Source: Verrucomicrobiota bacterium (GTDB lineage Bacteria > Verrucomicrobiota > Verrucomicrobiia > Limisphaerales > AV2). From it: a DNA stretch of 12,851 nucleotides. The stretch is from the NCBI GenBank assembly GCA_003219345.1, contig QHOP01000381.1, positions 1-12,851 of the forward strand. Reading direction: 5' to 3'. The notes under the pieces are model-generated. The model did no database searches and was not told the origin of the DNA. It was given only the letters and a program-made list of their open reading frames with translations. Every line of letters begins with the position of its first letter. Within the stretch, counting starts at the first letter, position 1. A program made the translations under genes and the position numbers. This document shows positions 7,669 to 12,851 of the stretch, in pieces.

Positions 7669-8830
7669 AAGGCTGTCGCCGTCGCCGCGCCGAGGCGACG
7701 ATCGCCGCCGAACCCGCCGGGGCTTTGCTCAACTTGTCGGAGATTTCATTGAGCGCCGCCGTCCAGGTTGTTTTAGAGTAGGACAGGCGTCCCGCCTGTC
7801 CGGGCAGGCAGGACTTCTGCTCTGCCTTAAGAACTTCGGTCAGCCTGTCGCCGCGATTGACCCATTTGTAATTCAGCCGGCCGGCGTCGCACATCCAGCA
7901 GGAATTCACCGCATCGTTCTGGCGCGGTTCGTAGCGATAAATCTTTTCCTCGCGCGAGCCGATGACGATGTTGCAGCCGGTGCCGCAGCTTGTGCAGAGG
8001 CTCTTGGTTCCCTTCAAGAACCAGACACGCATCTGGAAACGAAAATCTTTCGACGTGAGCGCACCCACCGGGCAGATGTCCACCGTGTTCAACGTGTAAT
8101 TGTTGTTGAACGGCTTTCCGGGAAAGTGGGTGAGCGTGCTGTAGCTGCCGCGATTGACGAAACCGAGCGCGTCGTCGCCGACGATGTCCTTCGTGAACCG
8201 GACGCAGCGCGAGCAAAGAATGCAGCGCTCGTCGTCCAGCACGATCCGCGGGCCGAGATCGACGGCTTTCGGCTTGTGCACCTTGGCTTCGACGAAGCGG
8301 CTGGCTGACAGGCCGTAGTCCACCGAGTATTCCTGGAGCTTGCACTCGCCGGCCTGATCGCAAATCGGACAGTCGAGCGGGTGGTTGATGAGCAGAAATT
8401 CCAGGACGCTTTCACGCATCTGCTTCGTTGCGGGCGAACCCGGATAAATTTCCATGCCGGGCGAAATCGGCGTGGCGCAGGCAATCGCGCCGCGCACAGT
8501 CGTGGGCTCGTAAGGCAATACTTGCTTCGCGATCTTCGTTGTGCCGTCTTCGTTCAACACGGGTTTGCGGTCCGGCCCCATCATCGGCAGGCCGAACTCG
8601 ACGAGGCACATGCGGCAGTTGCCGGCGACGGGCAGCTTGGGATGATAGCAGTAATGCGGCACCTCGATGCCGGCGAGCGCGCAGGCCTGCAGCATCGTTG
8701 TGGGCTGAGGTTTGCCCTGCCAGTCCGGCATCAACTTCGGCACTTTAATCTCGCGTCCGCCCACCCTGATCCTGATCTTCTCGACCGGCGGCGGCGAGGG
8801 TTTGGTTTCGGTTGTTGTTGCTGCTGGCAT
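7499..8830 (-). CDS. nuoG: NADH-quinone oxidoreductase subunit G, 5' part, frameshifted
   Basis: NuoG is the large iron-sulphur subunit of the NADH module. All its cluster ligands are in this part: [2Fe-2S] Cys61, 72, 75, 118; the His-Cys cluster His150, Cys154, 157, 163; [4Fe-4S] Cys203, 206, 209, 253; and the optional N7 cluster Cys279, 282, 286, 314 in the exact CxxCxxxCx27C spacing. The ATG at 8830 follows a family A palindrome by about five bases and has no Shine-Dalgarno. Residues about 336-352 (SCLPGQAGRLSY) are encoded by an inserted palindromic repeat, in frame. True homology ends near residue 380 (GSAAIVAS). The remaining 63 residues, rich in Arg, are an out-of-frame tail. The functional remainder continues in another frame from about 7690 to 7159. 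Confidence 0.9.
   Translation of the reverse strand: MPAATTTETKPSPPPVEKIRIRVGGREIKVPKLMPDWQGKPQPTTMLQACALAGIEVPHYCYHPKLPVAGNCRMCLVEFGLPMMGPDRKPVLNEDGTTKIAKQVLPYEPTTVRGAIACATPISPGMEIYPGSPATKQMRESVLEFLLINHPLDCPICDQAGECKLQEYSVDYGLSASRFVEAKVHKPKAVDLGPRIVLDDERCILCSRCVRFTKDIVGDDALGFVNRGSYSTLTHFPGKPFNNNYTLNTVDICPVGALTSKDFRFQMRVWFLKGTKSLCTSCGTGCNIVIGSREEKIYRYEPRQNDAVNSCWMCDAGRLNYKWVNRGDRLTEVLKAEQKSCLPGQAGRLSYSKTTWTAALNEISDKLSKAPAGSAAIVASARRRRQPFGERRQKSELGRGAFDWHRSESDGLEFVEDHRRHSPRQHQDVDCLWRRRDEARHRR
7777..7829. repeat. Family F palindrome inserted in nuoG coding sequence
   Basis: GGACAGGCG (7781-7789) and CGCCTGTCC (7793-7801) form a perfect 9-bp stem around TCC. An adjacent GGCAGGCAGGACTTCTGC stretch and flanking AGAGTAG/CTGCTCT extend the symmetry. 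In the nuoG frame it encodes roughly AEQKSCLPGQAGRLSYS without breaking the frame. Confidence 0.75.
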
Positions 8831-8835
8831 TTTTA

Positions 8836-8917
8836 TTTAACGCAAAGGCGCAAAGGCACAGAGACGCAAAGCAAAAAAACCTTTGCGTCTTGGCGTCTTG
8901 GCGTCTTTGCGTTGAAA
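8836..8917. repeat. Family A palindrome between nuoF and nuoG
   Basis: The left arm (8836-8871) runs from TTTAACGCAAAGGCGCAAAG to GACGCAAAG. The loop at 8872-8880 is CAAAAAAAC. The right arm (8881-8917) is the near complement, CTTTGCGTC ... CTTTGCGTTGAAA. It is the empty counterpart of the ends of the GxxExxY element, and it fills the 98-base gap between the nuoF stop and the nuoG start. Confidence 0.85.
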
Positions 8918-8928
8918 ATTGAATGCGC

Positions 8929-9585
8929 TCATGTCAACGCTGCGGACTTGGCTATTGGTCTCATCTCTTGCGTCGGACCGGCGCTACGAACCGCGTTGTG
9001 CGCCTCATCCGCCGCGCCTCTGGCTTCAAACTCATCTTTGAACTTCTTCACGAAACTCAGCACCGGCCAGGCGCACGCTTCACCAAACGCGCAAATGGTG
9101 CGGCCCTGGATGTTCTGGGCGATGTTCAGCAAATAATCCGCGTCCTGCTTGCGACCGTGCCCGTGCGTGAGACGGTGCAGCGCCTTGGCCATCCAGAGCG
9201 AACCTTCGCGGCAGGGCGTGCACTGGCCGCAACTCTCGTGCGCGTAGAACTCGGCTATGTTGGACAGCGCCTCGATGATGTCGGTCGAATCGTCCATCAC
9301 GATAATGGCCCCCGAACCACTCATGCTGCCGGCCTGCGCCAGCGAATCAAAATCGTAAGGCAAATCGAGCAAGTCCACTTCGATCGCAGTCATCTGGCCG
9401 TCGGCGCCTTTGCGCTTGAGTTTGAACTTCTCGCCGGCCTTGAAAACTTTCGCCGACGAACCGCCCGGGATGACGGCTTTCAATTTTCGACCGTCCCGGA
9501 GGCCGCCGCCGAATGCCGGGTCGTTGATCAACTCCCCCAGCGTAACCTTGCCGACCTCGACTTCGTAGTATCCAGGCTTTTTCAC
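8929..9585 (-). CDS. nuoF: nuoF 3' part, after an in-frame TAG and deletion
   Basis: This is the C-terminal half of NuoF, ending with the cluster N3 domain. The ligands are Cys119, 122 and 125 in ESCGQCTPCREG and Cys165 in GRTICAFGEA (CxxCxxCx39C). Before it lie the SLBB-like segment with GYYEVEVGKVTLGELI and AVIPGGSSAKV. NuoF-like sequence extends upstream to 9636 (LGTPNNTGTRIVSVSG), in the same frame as the 5' part and immediately after its TAG. The GTG at 9585 is only the first start codon after that stop, not a convincing start. The C-terminal tail after about residue 190 (AADEAHNAVRSAGPTQEM onwards) is longer and less conserved. Confidence 0.88.
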   Translation of the reverse strand: MKKPGYYEVEVGKVTLGELINDPAFGGGLRDGRKLKAVIPGGSSAKVFKAGEKFKLKRKGADGQMTAIEVDLLDLPYDFDSLAQAGSMSGSGAIIVMDDSTDIIEALSNIAEFYAHESCGQCTPCREGSLWMAKALHRLTHGHGRKQDADYLLNIAQNIQGRTICAFGEACAWPVLSFVKKFKDEFEARGAADEAHNAVRSAGPTQEMRPIAKSAALT

Positions 9586-9636
9586 GTGGCCGCTGACGCT
9601 GACGATGCGGGTGCCGGTGTTGTTGGGCGTGCCGAG

Positions 9637-10284
9637 CTAAAGGCCGAGCACCGCCGGGAAGTAAGGCGGCTTGATGCGCGGATACGCGCGCTTGCCTTCG
9701 AGCGATTCGATCAGGCCGGTTTCCTCGCCGCAGATGTAAGCGCCCGCGCCGCGATGCACCCAGAGGTCGAGATCGTAACCGGAGCGGAGGATGCTTTTGC
9801 CGAGGAAATTCTTTTCGCGAGCTTCTTCAAGAGCGCGGTTCAAAATCTTCGCGCCTTGAGCGAACTCGCCGCGGATGTAGATGTAAGCGAGCTTCACGTC
9901 GTTCGCCCAACACGAGAGGATCATCCCTTCGATGAGCTGGTGCGGGTCTTTGTGGATGATCGGGCGGTCCTTGAACGTGCCCGGCTCGGATTCGTCGGCA
10001 TTGCAGATGAGATAAATCGGCTTGCCGCTTTTTCGGTCCACGAACGACCACTTGAGTCCGCAGGAAAATCCCGCGCCGCCGCGCCCGCGCAGGCCGGACT
10101 TCATGACCTCGTCGCGCACCTGTTCCTGCGGCGACATTTTCTTGCCATCGGGCAAATCCTTAGGATGCAGCGCGAAGACCTTGCGGAGCATCTCGTAGCC
10201 GTCGTGGCGCAAATAACAGTCGATGTCGGGCGTGTAACCCGGCTGATCGGCGTATTTGAGAATAAGACGATGCTCTTGGGGCAT
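9637..10284 (-). CDS. nuoF: NADH-quinone oxidoreductase subunit F, 5' part, truncated
   Basis: NuoF binds NADH and FMN and is the electron entry point of complex I. This 215-residue part contains the nucleotide/flavin motifs GRGGAGF (67-73) with CGLKWSF, NADESEPGTFKDRP (95-108), and GAGAYICGEETGLIESLEG followed by KRAYPRIKPPYFPA. It ends at FPAVLGL then TAG (9637-9639). Normal NuoF continues here with a Tyr or Trp, a Gly-x-Pro-Thr segment and the conserved VNNVET region. About 30 codons are missing, and sequence resumes in the same frame with LGTPNNTGT. TAG could be TA of a tyrosine codon joined to the last G of a lysine codon. The ATG at 10284 lacks a Shine-Dalgarno and sits about ten bases from a family B palindrome. 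Confidence 0.9.
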   Translation of the reverse strand: MPQEHRLILKYADQPGYTPDIDCYLRHDGYEMLRKVFALHPKDLPDGKKMSPQEQVRDEVMKSGLRGRGGAGFSCGLKWSFVDRKSGKPIYLICNADESEPGTFKDRPIIHKDPHQLIEGMILSCWANDVKLAYIYIRGEFAQGAKILNRALEEAREKNFLGKSILRSGYDLDLWVHRGAGAYICGEETGLIESLEGKRAYPRIKPPYFPAVLGL

Positions 10285-10294
10285 GTTCAGAAAA

Positions 10295-10391
10295 GTTGAA
10301 TCGTTGAATTGTTGAATCGTTGAATCGTTACAACCGCGGGGCCGCTCCGGCCATCCGATTTAACGAAGTAACGGTTTAACGATGCAACGAA
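10295..10391. repeat. Family B palindrome upstream of nuoF
   Basis: The left arm (10295-10334) has GTTGAATCGTTGAATTGTTG units with an 8-base rhythm. The right arm (10356-10391) has the complementary TTTAACGA and TAACGG units. The GC-rich centre contains GGGGCCGCTCCGGCC. It is the third copy in the window. Confidence 0.8.
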
Positions 10392-10393
10392 TC

Positions 10394-10421
10394 TTGACTC
10401 CGCACGCAAAGCGTCTAGCTT
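10394..10421 (+). promoter_or_regulatory. Possible tRNA-Gln promoter
   Basis: TTGACT (10394-10399, five of six matches to the -35 consensus) is followed after 16 bases by TAGCTT (10416-10421), a weak -10 match about 16 bases before the tRNA. The spacing is right but the -10 is poor, so this is tentative. Confidence 0.3.
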
Positions 10422-10437
10422 AGCCAACGCTCCGGCC

Positions 10438-10511
10438 TGCCCGATGGTGTAACGGTAGCACAGCAGACTCTGGATCTGTTTGTCTTGGTTCAAATCCAAG
10501 TCGGGCAGCCA
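10438..10511 (+). tRNA. tRNA-Gln (anticodon CTG)
   Basis: A full cloverleaf can be folded by eye. The acceptor stem is TGCCCGA/TCGGGCA, the D arm GTGTAACGGTAGCAC, the anticodon stem GCAGA/TCTGT with loop CTCTGGA (anticodon CTG, reading CAG), and the T arm CTTGG-TTCAAAT-CCAAG. The discriminator base is G and the CCA end is encoded (10509-10511). It is on the plus strand, opposite to the whole nuo operon, so any transcript crossing from nuoE to nuoF carries its antisense. Confidence 0.95.
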
Positions 10512-10514
10512 CTC

Positions 10515-10552
10515 GCCATTTGCGATTTGTGATTTGCGATTTACGCGTTGCA
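10515..10552. repeat. Half repeat (family G) just after tRNA-Gln
   Basis: A 7-base rhythm of GATTTGC-type units (CGCCATTTGCGATTTG and onwards to GATTTACG) begins four bases after the tRNA CCA end. No complementary arm is found nearby, so it looks like one arm of a palindrome whose partner was lost. Confidence 0.55.
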
Positions 10553-10563
10553 TCAGCGTTCGG

Positions 10564-11154
10564 TTACTGGCGCTTTACCGCCCGGTTCTTGGCACGCAGC
10601 AGGCGAAGCGTCTCCTCAATGTAATGGATATGCGCCGGGTCTTTGGGGCGCATAACGGCAGCCTTGCTCTTGCGAATGAGTTCCAGAGGCATGACCGGCA
10701 CCGTCAGGCCGTGGAATTTGAGCTTGCGCGCCTTTCGGAGTTCCGTTGCGAAGTCCTTTAGCCCGGTCACTTCATAAATGAAATTCACCAACGTCCCGTC
10801 CGCGAGTTCCACGACGGTGTTTCGCGCCATCTTCGCGCCCTGCGCCAAAGCGAGATTCACCGCCCGCATGTATTGGCGCGCAGGCAAATCGAGCCACAAA
10901 TCCACATCGAACGTGGCGACCGGGACACCTTGGATCACAGCGGCTGACATACCTATGAGTTGGAAACGAATTTTTTCAGCGAGGAACTGTCCCCATAAGC
11001 CGAGCGAGCGGAGAAACGTCACGTTCATTTGCCACCGTTCGTCGGGCGTGGCGGCGAGGCTTCGCGCGTAAAGCACCTTTTCGTGCTCGTCCAGACCGCG
11101 CAGCCGCTTGAGCTTTCGATGCACCTTTCGCCAGTCTTTCAGGGTGGTTTTCAT
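10564..11154 (-). CDS. Nucleotidyltransferase-fold protein
   Basis: This 196-residue soluble protein has a polymerase-beta-like nucleotidyltransferase signature: IGMSAAVIQG (67-76) followed by TFDVDLWLD, with Asp83 and Asp85 as the likely metal-binding pair. Later VPVMPLELIRKSKAAVMRPKD (152-172) resembles the conserved C-terminal block of AbiEii/DUF6036-like proteins. The N-terminal 50 residues are basic and helical. Which substrate it modifies cannot be told. Such proteins often act as the toxin or the modifier in two-gene systems, but no HEPN or antitoxin partner is adjacent. I chose the ATG at 11154; an upstream ATG overlapping the nuoE stop is possible. It lies 26 bases after nuoE and is no known complex I component, so it is probably an accessory insertion. 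Confidence 0.75.
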   Translation of the reverse strand: MKTTLKDWRKVHRKLKRLRGLDEHEKVLYARSLAATPDERWQMNVTFLRSLGLWGQFLAEKIRFQLIGMSAAVIQGVPVATFDVDLWLDLPARQYMRAVNLALAQGAKMARNTVVELADGTLVNFIYEVTGLKDFATELRKARKLKFHGLTVPVMPLELIRKSKAAVMRPKDPAHIHYIEETLRLLRAKNRAVKRQ

Positions 11155-11180
11155 GCTTGCGCTTCTTTGCCATGCGGACG

Positions 11181-11666
11181 TTATTTGCATCTCGCCAGAA
11201 TTTCCTCGGCCTTCTGCTCGTTGACGCCTTCGTAAAAATCGTCGTTGCACATCATCACTGGCGCGGTGCCGCAGCTCGCCAGGCATTCGACAAATTCAAC
11301 CGAGAATTTTCCGTCCTTCGTCGTCTGCGACCCGTGCACGTGCGGATCGAGGCCCAGCTTGCGGCAGAAATGTTCGTGCAGTTTGTAAGAACCGCCGAGG
11401 GCGCAGCTCAGCGTGCGGCAAACCTTGATTTGATATTTGCCGACCGGTTCCGGCCGGAACATCGGGTAGAAAGTGACCAGTTCGTAGATGTTGATCGGTT
11501 GCAGCTCGAGCTTCTGCGCGATCCACTCGATGGCTTCGCGCGAAATCCAACCGAAATGCCCCTGCAGCGCGTGCAGCGCCATCAGCGACGCGCTCCGCTT
11601 CTGCGGGTAGTGCGTAATCAGCTCGTCAATCTCGGTTTCCAATTCTGTCGGAACTGCAAAATTCAT
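11181..11666 (-). CDS. nuoE: NADH-quinone oxidoreductase subunit E, [2Fe-2S]
   Basis: NuoE is the small thioredoxin-fold subunit that holds cluster N1a beside NuoF in the NADH module. The 161 residues are close to the usual length. Cluster ligands are Cys83 and Cys88 in KVCRTLSCALGG and Cys128 and Cys132 in VECLASCGTAP. The N-terminal helical part contains YPQKRSASLMALHALQ and GWISREAIEWIA, and INIYELVTFYPMF is typical. I chose the ATG at 11666 (MNFAVPTELETEID) over an in-frame upstream start whose extra residues (MRLLRLFVAIQK) come from repeat sequence. No clear Shine-Dalgarno is seen. Unlike nuoF and nuoG, it appears intact. Confidence 0.95.
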   Translation of the reverse strand: MNFAVPTELETEIDELITHYPQKRSASLMALHALQGHFGWISREAIEWIAQKLELQPINIYELVTFYPMFRPEPVGKYQIKVCRTLSCALGGSYKLHEHFCRKLGLDPHVHGSQTTKDGKFSVEFVECLASCGTAPVMMCNDDFYEGVNEQKAEEILARCK

Positions 11667-11676
11667 TTTCTGAATG

Positions 11677-11743
11677 GCCACAAACAGGCGCAAAAGTCGC
11701 AAAGGAAATTTCCTGCTTTGTGCTTCTTGCGCATTTTTGCGGC
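11677..11743. repeat. Family A-like palindrome upstream of nuoE
   Basis: The left arm (11677-11703) reads GCCACAAACAGGCGCAAAAG and continues to GTCGCAAAG. The centre is the self-complementary GGAAATTTCC (11704-11713). The right arm (11714-11743) is a near complement ending TTTTTGCGGC. It occupies most of the 85 bases between the VOC gene stop and the nuoE start and ends about ten bases before that start. Confidence 0.7.
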
Positions 11744-11751
11744 TTCCACCT

Positions 11752-12114
11752 TCATTTTGAGTGGAGCGCGATCCGGTTGCCTTCGCTGTCCATGATCACG
11801 GCGCGCCATCCATACGGGCCGATTTGATGTTTCGGTTTCAAAACCTTCCCGCCGCTCTTCACGACCGCGGCAACCGCGGCGTCGAGGCGACCTTCGCAAT
11901 TCAAATAAATCAGCGGGCCGTCGGCTGACGGTTTGGCGTCGTCCAACTCCACCAGGCAGCCGCTGACACTTTCACCGGCATGAGGCAAGAGTCCAAAGAC
12001 ACCTCCAGACATGGACTGTTTTTCGATTTTTGCACCCAGCACCGCGCCGTAAAAGCGGATCGCGCGATCAAGGTCTTTCACCGGGATATCACACCAGACG
12101 ATTTGATGGTTCAT
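11752..12114 (-). CDS. VOC family (glyoxalase-like) protein
   Basis: This 120-residue protein fits the vicinal-oxygen-chelate fold. It starts MNHQIVWCDIPVKDLDRAIRF, with the usual first strand and helix (FYGAVLGAKIEK), and ends with a second half containing GPYGWRAVIMDSEGNRIALHS, the common C-terminal strand with Glu111 and His118. In the family, metal is bound by His/Glu residues at such places; I cannot assign a substrate. The nearest look-alikes are short YdcJ/YycE-like or PhnB-like stress or resistance proteins. The ATG at 12114 is supported by AGAGGA at 12119-12124. It follows the unknown membrane-protein gene by 11 bases and is probably co-translated with it. It is not a known complex I component. 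Confidence 0.88.
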   Translation of the reverse strand: MNHQIVWCDIPVKDLDRAIRFYGAVLGAKIEKQSMSGGVFGLLPHAGESVSGCLVELDDAKPSADGPLIYLNCEGRLDAAVAAVVKSGGKVLKPKHQIGPYGWRAVIMDSEGNRIALHSK

Positions 12115-12118
12115 ATTT

Positions 12119-12124
12119 TCCTCT
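12119..12124 (-). promoter_or_regulatory. Shine-Dalgarno of the VOC gene
   Basis: AGAGGA on the minus strand, four bases before the ATG at 12114, decides this start over upstream in-frame starts. It lies in the 11-base gap after the preceding gene. Confidence 0.6.
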
Positions 12125-12125
12125 T

Positions 12126-12779
12126 TCAGTTCGCAATTAACCGACTTAAGTCCGCAAATGTTCCGCAGCCTTCCAGCCGCACTTTGGCAGGAGGAAGATT
12201 CGAGAACACTGTGATTGCAATAAAACCAAAGCCTAAAACCAAACAGCCGACAACGGTCCATTCTGGTTTCTCCAGCAGGCTGCCACCGATCAAACTCACC
12301 AGGCCAGCCAGGCAAGCCCAACCGCTAAGCCGATGCCCCAAATTCAACTTTGTTTTCATCATCGGCATTTTCCCAGGCGCAAGTATTGAAATTGCTTTAA
12401 CCGCAGTCTGGGCAAAGAAAGCCGAAGCCAGCCTGCAAGGCTTTCCCAGAACCTTCAGCTCATTAAGCTTTGGCAGGGTCGCGCGAGTCGCGACGAGCAC
12501 GCAGACATTTCGAAGCGTCTTCTGCTTTTCCGACTTCATCGTCGCTCGCCACTCGTTCCTGGAAAAGGTCGTTCCGAAATACCTGTTTAGGGCTTCGCCC
12601 AAAGTTTGCCATTCTGCAAGATCACAGTCCGCTCGCCAATCGCGCACGGTTGTGTCGAACGACAGGATTGCTTTCTTATCAAGCGCGTTTCCCAATTCCA
12701 ATCTCTGCCAGTCTCGGAAAATTCCAAGGATTTGCTCAGGCGTGGCAAGCGTTTCCAAAAATGTGTTTTGGCCTTTCAT
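12126..12779 (-). CDS. Unknown protein with two C-terminal membrane helices
   Basis: I do not recognise this 217-residue protein. Residues 1-140 look soluble and mainly helical, with aromatic and charged stretches such as ILGIFRDWQRLELGNALDK, EWQTLGEALNRYFGTTFS and KTLRNVCVLVATRATLPK. Two hydrophobic helices follow at about 153-169 and 174-194 (WTVVGCLVLGFGFIAITVF), then a short cytoplasmic-looking tail with GCGTFADLSRLIAN. The ATG at 12779 overlaps the nuoD stop as ATGA and has GGGGGAG at 12788-12794, eight bases upstream and inside nuoD. An in-frame GTG at 12788 is therefore less likely. It is tightly linked to nuoD before it and the VOC gene after it, which indicates one transcript. A role in complex I cannot be claimed. 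Confidence 0.7.
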   Translation of the reverse strand: MKGQNTFLETLATPEQILGIFRDWQRLELGNALDKKAILSFDTTVRDWRADCDLAEWQTLGEALNRYFGTTFSRNEWRATMKSEKQKTLRNVCVLVATRATLPKLNELKVLGKPCRLASAFFAQTAVKAISILAPGKMPMMKTKLNLGHRLSGWACLAGLVSLIGGSLLEKPEWTVVGCLVLGFGFIAITVFSNLPPAKVRLEGCGTFADLSRLIAN

Positions 12780-12851
12780 CGGTCGCACTCCCCCATCACA
12801 AAATCCAGAGAACCCAGAATCGAAACCGCGTCGCTCATCATGTTGTTCGGC
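12776..12851 (-). CDS. nuoD: NADH-quinone oxidoreductase subunit D, C-terminal end only
   Basis: Only the last 25 codons lie in the window. The frame reads NNMMSDAVSILGSLDFVMGE then CDR and TGA. This is the typical NuoD end (…DxxxILGSxDxxxGExDR), and its position upstream of nuoE fits the operon. NuoD is the 49-kDa-type subunit that forms the quinone site with NuoB and NuoH. The stop codon TGA overlaps the ATG of the next gene by the ATGA arrangement. The penultimate acidic residue, usually Val-Asp-Arg, is Cys-Asp-Arg here. Confidence 0.9.
   Translation of the reverse strand, partial: PNNMMSDAVSILGSLDFVMGECDR
12788..12794 (-). promoter_or_regulatory. Shine-Dalgarno of the unknown membrane-protein gene, inside nuoD
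   Basis: GGGGGAG on the minus strand is formed by the Met-Gly-Glu codons near the end of nuoD and lies eight bases before the ATG at 12779. It supports translational coupling to nuoD. Confidence 0.5.

Noticed and set aside
7660..7710. Programmed ribosomal frameshift in nuoG
   Set aside because: No classical slippery heptamer with a downstream structure is evident, and sequence seems to be missing as well.
9637..9639. Read-through of TAG in nuoF (suppression or pyrrolysine)
   Set aside because: About 30 conserved residues are also missing at the same point, so read-through would not restore a normal protein.
8923..10299. A 458-residue plus-strand open frame opposite nuoF
   Set aside because: It is the antisense shadow of nuoF: the composition is Arg/Ala/His-rich, no domain is recognisable, and the minus strand carries clear NuoF motifs.

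Overview
The window is a stretch of bacterial chromosome dominated by a 14-subunit-type complex I (nuo, NADH:quinone oxidoreductase) operon. It is read entirely from the minus strand, so transcription runs from high to low coordinates. The order is nuoD (3' end only), a two-gene insert (unknown membrane protein, VOC protein), nuoE, a nucleotidyltransferase-fold gene, nuoF, nuoG, nuoH, nuoI, nuoJ, nuoK, nuoL, a GxxExxY gene, and nuoM (3' end outside the window). One tRNA-Gln(CTG) lies on the opposite strand between the nucleotidyltransferase gene and nuoF. Protein character, the fairly high GC and above all the dense intergenic palindromic repeats suggest a Verrucomicrobiota genome of the Pedosphaera/Limisphaerales kind. 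That assignment rests on remembered resemblance, not on a search.

Region by region: 1-1392 nuoM; 1393-2037 a small element with inverted ends carrying a GxxExxY (PD-(D/E)XK-like) gene; 2040-3878 nuoL; 3879-4035 repeat; 4036-4341 nuoK; 4342-4444 repeat; 4445-4948 nuoJ; 4949-5116 repeat; 5117-5656 nuoI; 5696-6757 nuoH; 6758-7158 composite of nested repeats; 7159-8830 nuoG, broken; 8831-8928 repeat; 8929-10284 nuoF, broken; 10285-10391 repeat; 10438-10511 tRNA-Gln; 10515-10552 half repeat; 10564-11154 nucleotidyltransferase-fold gene; 11181-11666 nuoE; 11677-11743 repeat; 11752-12114 VOC gene; 12126-12779 unknown membrane protein; 12776-12851 end of nuoD.

NuoL, NuoM, NuoK, NuoJ and NuoH build the proton-pumping membrane arm, NuoI and NuoD belong to the quinone-reducing connection, and NuoE, NuoF and NuoG form the NADH-oxidising tip. 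Every membrane-arm gene is intact as far as it can be seen, but both large NADH-module genes carry internal deletions. In nuoF about 30 codons including a conserved segment are missing and a TAG sits at the join. In nuoG a piece is missing and the frame is shifted. These are either recent lesions or assembly errors.

The most unusual property is that almost every junction in the operon is filled by a palindrome whose two arms are short tandem repeats of 7-8 bases. The palindromes belong to several unrelated sequence families but share one architecture. Many arms end within about 4-12 bases of the next start codon. One such pair of arms encloses the GxxExxY gene, and one palindrome is inserted in frame inside nuoG.
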